A DNA stretch of 64,000 bases from DASUPK01 sp963782345 (lineage in GTDB: Bacteria > Actinomycetota > Thermoleophilia > Solirubrobacterales > 70-9). Under the pieces are notes generated by a model. That model searched no databases. It was not told where the DNA came from and worked only from the letters and a program-made list of their open reading frames with translations. Where the stretch lies: NCBI GenBank assembly GCA_963782345.1, contig CAWAJF010000014.1, positions 124,001 to 188,000 on the forward strand, written 5' to 3'. The position numbers and the translations under genes are program-made. Below, in pieces: positions 48,038 to 55,733 of this stretch (position 1 is its first letter; the number at the start of each line of letters is the position of its first letter).

Positions 48038-49395
48038 TGGTCGCAAGGTTGCGAACCGTCGCCGTGATGGCGTCGGCGCTTCTGGCGGGGATTGCTTTTT
48101 CGGGTGAAGCGGCGAGCGCCTCGGTTCCGACGGGAGACAACCCGAACGGCCTCCCGGTCGCGAGCTGCTTCTGGACGGGGCCGTTCACCAACGTCGACCC
48201 GCGGACGAACCAGGGATTCCCCGGCCAGGAGATCACCTACTGGGGCGCCAAGTTCGCGACCCCGCCCGGGGCCACCGTGGTCCTCCACGGGAAGTTCGCA
48301 CATGCGCGCTTCCAGTCGCTGGGCGCATACGTCGGCAACGGCAACGGCACCAACGCGCTCCCGGACTACGCCACCCGGCCCGACAAGGGTTCGACCAATC
48401 CCTACGTAAAGGGCCACCGCCGCGACGCCAAGCGACGCAACTACACCGTCACGGTGCTCGGCTCGGACGTGCCGGCGCAGCCGGCCCGCAACACCCTCTA
48501 CGCCGCCCCGGACCCTCAATACAACTCCTACCAGGACATCCTCTACCGGGTCTACGTACCGGACAGGGGCCGGGGACGCGCCGGTGGCGAGCCGCTGCCG
48601 ACTCCCGAGCTCCGACTCGCAGACGGCAGTGTGTTGAAGGGCCAGGCGATGTGCGACGCGCTCAACTCCAACCACGCGTACGCCTCCCAGAACCTGCCGC
48701 TGCCGGTCTACAACAGCTACGTCAACTGGCCCGGCAAGGACCCGGCCACGAACCCGGCGAATCCCGTCTTCTCCTTCGAGAAGTTCTTCAGCCTCGCGTA
48801 CTCGCTGAGCGCCTACAAGACACCCGCCGAGCGCGCCGCCGCTGACTACACCCCCGTCGGCACCTTCTACAACAACCTCGACGCCCGCTACCTCGTCGGC
48901 AACTACAGCTTCGCCTACGGCCAGGTCCTGGTCGTCCGCGGAAAGCTCCCCAAGACCCCCCTCACCCACTCGCGAGAGCAGCGCATGGGCGGCGGCCAGA
49001 TGCGCGAATGGGACATGTGCGTGGAGGAGTCGCTTGCCGTCACCGGGACCTACAGGTGCCTCTATGACGAGCAGCTCCCACTGCGCCGCGGGCGCCGGTA
49101 CACGATCGTCGTCGCCCATGCCGGGCTTCGACCGCGCAATGCCACGAAGAGATGCGGGGTCGGCTGGCTGCCGGCGGACCCGCTCGGCGACGCCGCGGGG
49201 CGGCCCGACATCGGGACGCTGGTCACCCGAAACGTGATCCCCTCCCCAGGGTTCCACCGGAGCTCCTGGGAGGTGACCCGGCCCAACACAGCCGCCCAGG
49301 TGATGGGCCCGTACTACCCGACCGGGACCTACATGAGCAAGGCCAAGTTCCAATCGATGGGCTGCCACCTCGGCGCCAAGAAGCACAAGGGATAG
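48037..49395 (+). CDS. Secreted protein of unknown function
   Basis: 452 residues. A signal peptide with cleavage near residue 28 (MASALLAGIAFSGEAASASV) is followed by a long beta-rich mature domain with aromatic-rich motifs (YWGAKFATPPGATVVLHGKF, QDILYRVYVPDRGRGRAGGE, YLVGNYSFAYGQVLVVRGKL). C-terminal parts have paired Cys (MCVEESLAVTGTYRCLYDEQ). I recognise similar uncharacterised exported proteins in Actinobacteria but no named family. It ends two bases before the sulfatase coding region. Ligand binding or substrate presentation to the sulfatase is a guess. Confidence 0.75.
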   Translation: MVARLRTVAVMASALLAGIAFSGEAASASVPTGDNPNGLPVASCFWTGPFTNVDPRTNQGFPGQEITYWGAKFATPPGATVVLHGKFAHARFQSLGAYVGNGNGTNALPDYATRPDKGSTNPYVKGHRRDAKRRNYTVTVLGSDVPAQPARNTLYAAPDPQYNSYQDILYRVYVPDRGRGRAGGEPLPTPELRLADGSVLKGQAMCDALNSNHAYASQNLPLPVYNSYVNWPGKDPATNPANPVFSFEKFFSLAYSLSAYKTPAERAAADYTPVGTFYNNLDARYLVGNYSFAYGQVLVVRGKLPKTPLTHSREQRMGGGQMREWDMCVEESLAVTGTYRCLYDEQLPLRRGRRYTIVVAHAGLRPRNATKRCGVGWLPADPLGDAAGRPDIGTLVTRNVIPSPGFHRSSWEVTRPNTAAQVMGPYYPTGTYMSKAKFQSMGCHLGAKKHKG

Positions 49396-49397
49396 CC

Positions 49398-51074
49398 ACG
49401 GCCGCCAAGCCCCCCAACGTCCTGCTGCTGATCACCGACCAGCAGCGCTACCCGCGCCACTGGCCCGACTTCCCCGGCTGGCTGCGGGACCTGACGCCGA
49501 ACCAGCACGCGCTCGAGCAGAACGGCCTGTCGTTCGATCGCGCCTTCACGAACACGTCGATGTGCTCACCGAGCCGGGCGACCCTCCTGACCGGACGCTA
49601 CCCCGCCCAGCACGGCGTCACCCTCACCCACACCCAGGCCGACCTGCGGCCAGACCCCAAGAACACGCCGGCGGTGCTCGGCGAGCTGCTCGGGATGATG
49701 AGGGGACCGAACGCTCCCCGGAGGCGCGCGCTTCGCAACTTCGGGCGCGGACTGGCCCAGGCGGGGCCGAAGTCGGGCGGCGAGCCCGAGCTCAACCCCG
49801 GTACCCAGAGCCTCGCCCACCTCCTGCGCGCCCGCGGCTACGAGGTCGCCTACAAGGGCAAGTGGCACCTCACGCATCCGTCGGGCGGTGAGATGCTCGG
49901 CGGCTGGGCGCCATCCGACGCGGATCGCCTGCGCGACGACTACGGCTTCGCCGACTGGGAGCCGCCCGACGCGGGCGAGAACGCGAGGGCCGAGCATTTC
50001 GGCGCCGGCAATGCGGGCCCGCTGGGCCTCGGCTGGGACGAGGTCTACACCCGCCAGGTCGAGAGCTGGCTCGGCAGGCAGGACTTGCCGGAGCCCTTCT
50101 GCCTGGTCGTCTCCCTGGTCAACCCGCACGATGTCCTCGGATTCCCCGCCCAGCACGTCCGCGGCGGGTACCAGGAGAGCGGGTTCCTCGACCTCGGGGT
50201 GAAGCTGCCGCCGACGGTGAACGAGTCGCTGCGCGACAAGCCGTCGGTCCACGAGCTGATGAAGATGGGGATGGCGGCGTACCTCGGCCCGCTGCGCGGC
50301 GAGCGGGAGATGCTCGAGTACGTGAACTTCTATGCCCACCTTCACCGCATCGTTGACGAGCAACTGGGCAGGGTGATGGCCGCCCTGGGCGACCCCTCGG
50401 ATCCCGATTCGATTCGCTCGCGGACCATGGTCTTCCGGTGCGCCGATCACGGCGAGATGGGCCTCTCCCACGGGGGTCTGCGCCAGAAGGCGTTCAACGC
50501 CTACGAGGAGACGATCAACGTGCCCCTCGTCGTCTCGAACCCCGTGCTCTTCCCGAAGCCCGTGCACTCCGATGCGCTGGTCTCGCTCGTCGACCTGCTG
50601 CCGACCATCGCCACGGCCACGGGCACGGGACTCGACGGGCAGGCGAAGGGCCGCGACCTGGCGCCGATCATCGCCCGGCACGCCTCGCCTGAGAACGAGC
50701 GCCTACGGCGGACCGATGCCAACCTCGCCCCCATCGCGGCGCATCCGTCCCCGGGCGAGTCGGTCCAGGACGAGATCCACTTCACCTACGACGACCACCA
50801 GGCCGCGACCGCACTCCAGGACGTTCCAGGCCAGCCGAACCGCATCCGCGCGGTGCGAACCGCGGACGCCAAGTTCGCCCTCTACTTCGACCCCACGGGT
50901 AAGAAGCCGCCGGAGTACGAGATGTACGACCTCAGTCGCGACCCCGACGAGAGCCGGAACCTGGTCGATCGCGACACCGGCGAAGCGATCAGCGCCGGCG
51001 ATGCCGCGCTGCGCTCCGAGCTCGGGCAGCGCCTCGACCGCCTGATGGCGGTCAACGGCACCGCGCCGGGCTGA
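49398..51074 (+). CDS. Sulfatase family hydrolase (apparent ACG start)
   Basis: 558 residues if started at ACG 49398. NVLLLITDQQRYPR (metal-binding Asp) and SMCSPSRATLLTGRYPAQHG show the CxPSR motif whose Cys is converted to formylglycine. YKGKWHLTHPSGG, RCADHGEMGLSHGG and PEYEMYDLSRDPDESRNL complete the fold. It would hydrolyse sulfate, possibly phosphonate, esters. No ATG, GTG or TTG lies close upstream in frame. ACG GCC GCC AAG, preceded by AAGGGA at ideal distance, looks like an ATG changed to ACG. No signal peptide is visible, so it is probably cytosolic or exported otherwise. Confidence 0.88.
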   Translation, partial: TAAKPPNVLLLITDQQRYPRHWPDFPGWLRDLTPNQHALEQNGLSFDRAFTNTSMCSPSRATLLTGRYPAQHGVTLTHTQADLRPDPKNTPAVLGELLGMMRGPNAPRRRALRNFGRGLAQAGPKSGGEPELNPGTQSLAHLLRARGYEVAYKGKWHLTHPSGGEMLGGWAPSDADRLRDDYGFADWEPPDAGENARAEHFGAGNAGPLGLGWDEVYTRQVESWLGRQDLPEPFCLVVSLVNPHDVLGFPAQHVRGGYQESGFLDLGVKLPPTVNESLRDKPSVHELMKMGMAAYLGPLRGEREMLEYVNFYAHLHRIVDEQLGRVMAALGDPSDPDSIRSRTMVFRCADHGEMGLSHGGLRQKAFNAYEETINVPLVVSNPVLFPKPVHSDALVSLVDLLPTIATATGTGLDGQAKGRDLAPIIARHASPENERLRRTDANLAPIAAHPSPGESVQDEIHFTYDDHQAATALQDVPGQPNRIRAVRTADAKFALYFDPTGKKPPEYEMYDLSRDPDESRNLVDRDTGEAISAGDAALRSELGQRLDRLMAVNGTAPG

Positions 51075-51083
51075 CCGGCCGCG

Positions 51084-51089
51084 TACGAT
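51084..51089 (+). promoter_or_regulatory. -10 element TACGAT of the FKBP gene
   Basis: TACGAT ends 8 bases before the ATG at 51098, no Shine-Dalgarno. Confidence 0.45.
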
Positions 51090-51097
51090 CCCGCGCC

Positions 51098-51592
51098 ATG
51101 GATCGCAGGGTCATCGGGCTGCTGGCGGCCAGCGGGATACTCGCCGTCGTCGTGATCGTGATTCTCGTCGGGCGCAGCGGCGACTCAGGGTCGAACAGCA
51201 CCTCGAAGGCAGCCATCAAGGTGCCGAACGGGCCTGAGGTCCAGATCCCGTCCGGCGCCGCCCCAGCCACCCTGGTGAAGAAGGACCTGAAGGTCGGCGA
51301 CGGGCCCGAGGCGAAATCGGGCGACCAGATCAGCGTCCAGTACATCGGGGCGCTCTACGACAACGGCGTGAAGTTCGACTCCTCCTACGATCACGGCCAA
51401 CCCTTCTCGTTCAAGCTCGGCGCGGGCAACGTCATTCCCGGCTGGGATCAGGGCGTCGCCGGGATGAAGGTGGGCGGCCGGCGGGAGCTGATCATCCCGC
51501 CCGACCTTGCATACGGAGCCCAGGGGCAGCCGCCGACGATTCCCGCGAACGCCACGCTGGTGTTCGTGATCGACCTGGTCTCGGTCGGCTAG
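51098..51592 (+). CDS. Membrane-anchored FKBP-type peptidyl-prolyl isomerase
   Basis: 164 residues. An uncleaved N-terminal anchor (GLLAASGILAVVVIVILVG, about residues 7-25) and Ser/Gly linker precede one FKBP domain: DQISVQYIGALYDNGVKFDS, FSFKLGAGNVIPGWDQGVAG, MKVGGRRELIIPPDLAYGAQ and ATLVFVIDLVSV. The aromatic pocket residues Tyr, Phe and Trp are conserved, so the enzyme should be active. It assists folding of exported proteins outside the membrane, fitting the many secreted proteins nearby. Confidence 0.93.
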   Translation: MDRRVIGLLAASGILAVVVIVILVGRSGDSGSNSTSKAAIKVPNGPEVQIPSGAAPATLVKKDLKVGDGPEAKSGDQISVQYIGALYDNGVKFDSSYDHGQPFSFKLGAGNVIPGWDQGVAGMKVGGRRELIIPPDLAYGAQGQPPTIPANATLVFVIDLVSVG

Positions 51593-51611
51593 TCCGAGCG
51601 CGGGCAAGCGA

Positions 51612-51635
51612 AGGGCCGGAACCAAGGCCGGCCCT
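51612..51635. terminator. Bidirectional hairpin terminator
   Basis: AGGGCCGG (51612-51619) pairs with CCGGCCCT (51628-51635), loop of 8. It lies 20 bases past the FKBP stop and 22 bases past the stop of the convergent repeat-protein gene, so it can serve both. Confidence 0.6.
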
Positions 51636-51656
51636 CGCGCTTCCCTGCAACTTCGG

Positions 51657-52256
51657 TCAGGTCGTCGGCGGGGGGGTGGTCCCCTGTGCCTTCGCCTTCC
51701 GCGAAATGCATTTGCCGAACGCGTTCTTCTTGTTGTGGTTCTTGCCGTAGAAGTCCGTGAACGACTTCCCGCCGTGTGTGGCCGCGAAGCCCGCGTCCCC
51801 GCGCTCGGCGCGGCACTGCTGAGCCGCGTTCTGCAGGTTCTCCTCCTGCTGCGCCTCGGTGGAGCGAACCTTGCTGCTCACGCACTTGCCGAACGCATTC
51901 CGGCCGTTGTGGTTCGTCCCATAGACCTGGTCGAACGTCAGACCGCCGTGGCCCGCGGCGAAGTTCGGGTCCGCCCGCTCGATCTTGCACTGCTGGGCGG
52001 CGTTGTTGACCGCGCGCTTGCCGGACTTGCCGTGCTGCCGCTGGCAGTTCCGCATCGCGTGCTTGTACTTCGGGGCGTTGTCCCCGTAGAGCGCCTTGAA
52101 CGCCTTGACGCCCATCGTGTGGAGCTCATTCGTGCACTGCTTGGCTGCCACCTGATTCGGGTTTGGTGTTGAGCTGCCGCCGTCCGCCAGCGCCGCACCC
52201 GCCCCGATGGCGGCCAGGCCGACGCAACAGAGCATGACGCTGCCGATCCTCTTCAT
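51657..52256 (-). CDS. Secreted Cys-containing protein with three tandem ~45-residue repeats
   Basis: 199 residues. The signal peptide ends near residue 25 (AAIGAGAALA). The mature part has three related units. Units 2 and 3 follow the plan AAQQC-x2-ERxDxxFAA-xHGG-x2-F-x3-YG-xNxN-x2-NAFGKC (starting about residues 85 and 140). Unit 1 (about 37-70) is a degenerate version with AAKQC, ALYGDNA and MRNC. Each unit holds two Cys spaced about 38-40 residues, suggesting one disulfide per repeat. No enzyme motif; a wall-associated or binding role is likely. Strong internal similarity indicates recent duplication. Confidence 0.8.
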   Translation of the reverse strand: MKRIGSVMLCCVGLAAIGAGAALADGGSSTPNPNQVAAKQCTNELHTMGVKAFKALYGDNAPKYKHAMRNCQRQHGKSGKRAVNNAAQQCKIERADPNFAAGHGGLTFDQVYGTNHNGRNAFGKCVSSKVRSTEAQQEENLQNAAQQCRAERGDAGFAATHGGKSFTDFYGKNHNKKNAFGKCISRKAKAQGTTPPPTT

Positions 52257-52365
52257 CCTCGAACGACCTCCTCGATTCGTTGCCTGGGAGCCCGGTGGGG
52301 TCCCTCGTATCTGTCAGCGCCGGGTGGCTGCGAATGGTTACGGGCGGGCCCCGGCGCGCTTCGCG

Positions 52366-53373
52366 CTAGTGGAGCGCGATCACGGAGTCCAGTGCGGTCT
52401 CGCCGGCTCCCAGGCCGCCCAGGAGGTATGCACGGCCGTGGTATGTCGACGCCGCTCCATCAAAGACGGCCTGGGGGAGGTGGCCTGCCCGAAGGGCGAC
52501 GTTGCGACTCGGATCGAAGCGCAGGATCTGATCGCTCGCGCCGCCCCGTATCCGGCCGCCGAGCAGATAGATCGCCCCATCCAACGTCACGGCGGATGCG
52601 TGCGAAACGGAATCGGGCAGATGTCCGACGACGACCGCGCGCTGGGTGGCGATGTCGTACTCCTGGATCCTGTTGGTGTCGCTGCCGTCCGCGAGCTCGC
52701 CTCCGAACGCGTAGACCTTGTCCCCCAACACCGCGGCGGCCGCGTACCGAACGGGAGTCGGCAGGTCGGCGACCCGGGTGAGCGTCGCTCCGCTGGTGGT
52801 CTGGAAGACCGACGCAGAGGTGGTCTGACCGTCATACCCGCCGAGGACATAGGCGGCGCCTCCCACGGCGACGGCCGAGAGGTCGGAGAGCGCCGCAGGC
52901 AGTCGACCGACCGGCCTTGCGGGCCCGTCCGTGGTCAGAGCCTGGACCTGATCGAGGGTCGAGGTGTTTCCTCCGCCGAAGACGAGGGTCTGACCCCCCA
53001 CGGTCGCCGCGGCGGCGTCGTGAAGCGGCTGGACGAGGGAGCCGCTCGCCGCGGTTCGGCCGTTGACGGGATCGAGGCGGTAGACGGTGTCCGTGGAGCT
53101 GCCGCCACCGTTCTCTCCGCCGATCACCAGCAGGCCCCCGGTGGTCGCCGCAACGGTCTCGCCGTGCAGCGCGACGGGAAGGCGATTGGCGCTCCGCTCC
53201 GCCTTCAGCCTGACCGGGGCGGACGATCCCGCGCTCGCCGCGGTCGTGCCCCTCCCCCCGGTGCCATCGCTCGACGAGCCGAAGGTGGCACCCCAACCGA
53301 CGACGACCAGCGCCGCAACGGATCCCAGGAGAATGCCCAGCCTGATCAGGCCTCGGCGGCGCTCGGAACTCAT
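52366..53373 (-). CDS. Membrane-anchored kelch-repeat beta-propeller protein
   Basis: 335 residues. An N-terminal anchor (RRGLIRLGILLGSVAALVVV, about residues 6-25) is followed by a Ser/Gly linker and about six kelch units, each with a GG doublet (TGGLLVIGGENGGGS, GQTLVFGGGNTST, GAAYVLGGYDGQT, DKVYAFGGELADG, GAIYLLGGRIRGG, GRAYLLGGLGAGE). It lies outside the membrane and probably binds a ligand or partner protein. The gene is divergent from a YVTN propeller gene whose anchor is similar in sequence. Confidence 0.88.
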   Translation of the reverse strand: MSSERRRGLIRLGILLGSVAALVVVGWGATFGSSSDGTGGRGTTAASAGSSAPVRLKAERSANRLPVALHGETVAATTGGLLVIGGENGGGSSTDTVYRLDPVNGRTAASGSLVQPLHDAAAATVGGQTLVFGGGNTSTLDQVQALTTDGPARPVGRLPAALSDLSAVAVGGAAYVLGGYDGQTTSASVFQTTSGATLTRVADLPTPVRYAAAAVLGDKVYAFGGELADGSDTNRIQEYDIATQRAVVVGHLPDSVSHASAVTLDGAIYLLGGRIRGGASDQILRFDPSRNVALRAGHLPQAVFDGAASTYHGRAYLLGGLGAGETALDSVIALH

Positions 53374-53466
53374 CCGGCCCCGACTCTGACCGGGCAGCGT
53401 GAACCGCTCCTAAACTTCAGATGAGGCTTTTCTACTCCGGCTCTTAGAATCGCTTCATCGAACTGA

Positions 53467-54675
53467 GTGAGTCTCGCCAACGATGAGCCCCGCGGGCGAC
53501 GCATGAGCTACGCCCGGCGCCGGGGGCTCGCCCGTCTCGCTGCGCTGCTGGGCTCGATCGGCGCCCTGCTCATCTGGTTCTTCGCGACGGGTGGCTCAGG
53601 AGGTGGCAACGGCAAGACGGCCGCCCCTGGCGACACCGGAAAGGCCGCTTCGGCGCGTCACGGGGTCCCGCCGCCGCTCGACCCGCACGACGTCTACGCG
53701 GCAGATCGTCCCGGGCTGCTCTCGCCCGTCGTGCGCCGGTTTCCCTCCCTCGTCTACGTCCCGAACAGCGAGAGCAACACGGTGAGCGTGATCGATCCAC
53801 ACACCTACAAGGTGGTCCGGCAGTTTCCGGCAGGAACCCTTCCCCAGCACGTCGTCCCTTCATATGACCTGAAGACCCTCTGGGTCAACAACGATGAGGG
53901 GAACACGCTGACGCCCATCAACCCGGCCACCGGGAGGCCGGGACGGCCGGTCGCCGTGACCGACCCGTACAACCTCTATTTCACGCCCGACGGGCGGTAC
54001 GCGATCGTCGTCGAGGAGCGGATGCAGACCCTCGCGTTCCGCAATCCGAAGACGATGCGGAGCGAGCACACGCTCCAGGTCCCCTGCTACGGGGTGAATC
54101 ACATGGATTTCTCGGCGGATGGGCGGTACCTCCTGGCCAGCTGTGAGTTCGGCGGGAACGTAATCAAGGTCGACCTCCGCCGTCAGCGAATGGTCGGGCG
54201 ACTGGCCCTTGGCTCGGGCGCCTCTCCTCAGGATGTCAAGCTCTCCCCGGACGGGCGCGTGTTCTACGTCGCCGACCAGGCGTCGGGTGGCGTCTGGCTG
54301 ATCGACGCAAAGGACATGAAGCGGGTTGGGTTCATCCACACGGCGCCGGGCGCCCACGGCCTCTACGTCAGTCGCGACTCCAAGTATCTCTATGTCTCCG
54401 ACCGGAGCGCCGGCGAGGTCTCGGTCGTTTCCTTCGCCACGCGCAAGGTGGTGCACACGTGGCGAATCCCCGGCGGCAGCCCGGACATGGGCGGCGTGTC
54501 TGCTGACGGACGCGTGCTCTGGCTCACGGGCAGATATGGCGCGGAGGTCTATGCGATCAGCACGCGCAACGGGCACCTGCTCGCGCGAATCCCCGTGGGG
54601 AACGGTCCGCACGGCCTCTGCGTGTATCCGCAACCGGGGCGGTACTCGCTCGGGCACACCGGCATATTCCGCTAG
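53467..54675 (+). CDS. Membrane-anchored YVTN/YncE-type beta-propeller protein
   Basis: 402 residues from GTG 53467; an ATG at 53503 (MSYARRRGLARL) is an equally good start. The anchor (about residues 20-42) is followed by a Gly-rich linker and seven YVTN-like blades: FPSLVYVPNSESNTVSVIDP, KTLWVNNDEGNTLTPINPAT, YAIVVEERMQTLA, YLLASCEFGGNVIKVDL, VFYVADQASGGVWLIDA, YLYVSDRSAGEVSVVSF and VLWLTGRYGAEVYAIST. Extracytoplasmic propellers of this type bind metabolites or proteins. No catalytic residues are recognised. The shared 93-bp divergent region with the kelch gene suggests joint control. Confidence 0.88.
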   Translation: MSLANDEPRGRRMSYARRRGLARLAALLGSIGALLIWFFATGGSGGGNGKTAAPGDTGKAASARHGVPPPLDPHDVYAADRPGLLSPVVRRFPSLVYVPNSESNTVSVIDPHTYKVVRQFPAGTLPQHVVPSYDLKTLWVNNDEGNTLTPINPATGRPGRPVAVTDPYNLYFTPDGRYAIVVEERMQTLAFRNPKTMRSEHTLQVPCYGVNHMDFSADGRYLLASCEFGGNVIKVDLRRQRMVGRLALGSGASPQDVKLSPDGRVFYVADQASGGVWLIDAKDMKRVGFIHTAPGAHGLYVSRDSKYLYVSDRSAGEVSVVSFATRKVVHTWRIPGGSPDMGGVSADGRVLWLTGRYGAEVYAISTRNGHLLARIPVGNGPHGLCVYPQPGRYSLGHTGIFR

Positions 54676-54744
54676 CCGCGCGGGCATCGGACCCGGGAGA
54701 CGACCGCCGCTGTAACCGGATGACGAGCGAGTGGACTGATCGGC

Positions 54745-55473
54745 ATGACCTCGCACGCCATCCCGCTGCCGGCCGCCTTGAACAGGCAAGATGCTGGGCT
54801 GATGCCGCGTCTTGCAGGCAAGCGAGGGGCGAACGCAGCGGACACCGACGCCGCCCTGGTGGCGCGGTTGCGCGACGGGGACGAGTCGGCGTTCGCCGAG
54901 CTGATCGACACCTACGGAGCGACGATGCTGCGGGTCGCCCAGATGTTCGTGCGCGACAGGGGTACCGCCGAGGAGGTCGTGCAGGAGACCTGGCTCGCGG
55001 TCCTCAACGGCATCGACCGCTTCGAGGGGCGCTCGAGCCTGAAGACGTGGCTCTTCCGGATCCTCACCAACCGCGCGAAGACCAGGGGCCAGCGCGAGGG
55101 GCGCATGGTCCCCTTCTCCTCTCTGGCGGGCGCCGGAGAGGACGACGAGCCATCGGTGGATCCCGACCGTTTTCTCGGCCCGGACTCCTCCACGCCGGGC
55201 GCCTGGGCGGCTCCACCGCGCGCCTGGCCCCAGGACAAGGTGCTCGAACACGAGACGATCGGCGTGATTCAGGGAGCGATCGAGGAGCTGCCCGAGGCCC
55301 AGCGCGAGGTGATCCGCCTGCGCGACGTCGAGGGATGGGGACCGATGGAGGTTGCCGACGCCCTCGAGATCAGCGACGGCAACCAGCGCGTCCTGCTCCA
55401 CCGGGCGCGGTCCAAGGTGCGCGCCGCGCTCGAGACGTATCTCGACCCCGATCTCGGGGGGAGCAAGGCATGA
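54745..55473 (+). CDS. ECF-family RNA polymerase sigma factor
   Basis: 242 residues; an ATG at 54802 (MPRLAGKRGA) is an alternative start. Region 2 is DAALVARLRDGDESAFAELI, YGATMLRVAQMFVRDRGTAE and EVVQETWLAVLNGIDRFEGR; region 4 is ELPEAQREVIRLRDVEGWGP, then MEVADALEISDGNQRVLLHR. The linker between them is longer than usual and Pro/Asp-rich. The stop overlaps the ATG of a zinc-binding anti-sigma factor, its presumed inhibitor. The upstream propeller genes could be part of the sensed envelope system, but that is only positional. Confidence 0.93.
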   Translation: MTSHAIPLPAALNRQDAGLMPRLAGKRGANAADTDAALVARLRDGDESAFAELIDTYGATMLRVAQMFVRDRGTAEEVVQETWLAVLNGIDRFEGRSSLKTWLFRILTNRAKTRGQREGRMVPFSSLAGAGEDDEPSVDPDRFLGPDSSTPGAWAAPPRAWPQDKVLEHETIGVIQGAIEELPEAQREVIRLRDVEGWGPMEVADALEISDGNQRVLLHRARSKVRAALETYLDPDLGGSKA

Positions 55474-55733
55474 GGCTCTTCATCAGGGAGATGCCCTGCC
55501 AGGAGCTCGTCGAGCTGGTCACGGCCTACTTCGACGGCAGCCTGTCGCGTGCCGACCGCCGCCGGTTCCGAGCGCACGTCAGCGGCTGCGATCACTGCAC
55601 CGAGTACGTCGAGCAGATGCGGCTCGTCGTCGAGGCCACGGGACAACTCACCGAGGACGACATCGACGCGGAGGCACGCGAGGAGCTGCTCGAGGCCTTC
55701 CGCGGCTGGAAGCGAGAGCGTCCTGCGGGCTAG
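55470..55733 (+). CDS. Zinc-binding anti-sigma factor (ZAS type)
   Basis: 87 residues, starting MRLFIREMPCQELVELVTAY, overlapping the sigma gene by 4 bases (ATGA). The zinc motif is H-x3-C-x2-C (HVSGCDHC, about residues 36-43) with an upstream Cys (residue 10), as in RsrA/ChrR-like ZAS domains. It is soluble, with no membrane helix, so redox or metal sensing in the cytosol is more likely than a membrane signal. It ends directly against the convergent trehalose synthase gene. Confidence 0.92.
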   Translation: MRLFIREMPCQELVELVTAYFDGSLSRADRRRFRAHVSGCDHCTEYVEQMRLVVEATGQLTEDDIDAEAREELLEAFRGWKRERPAG

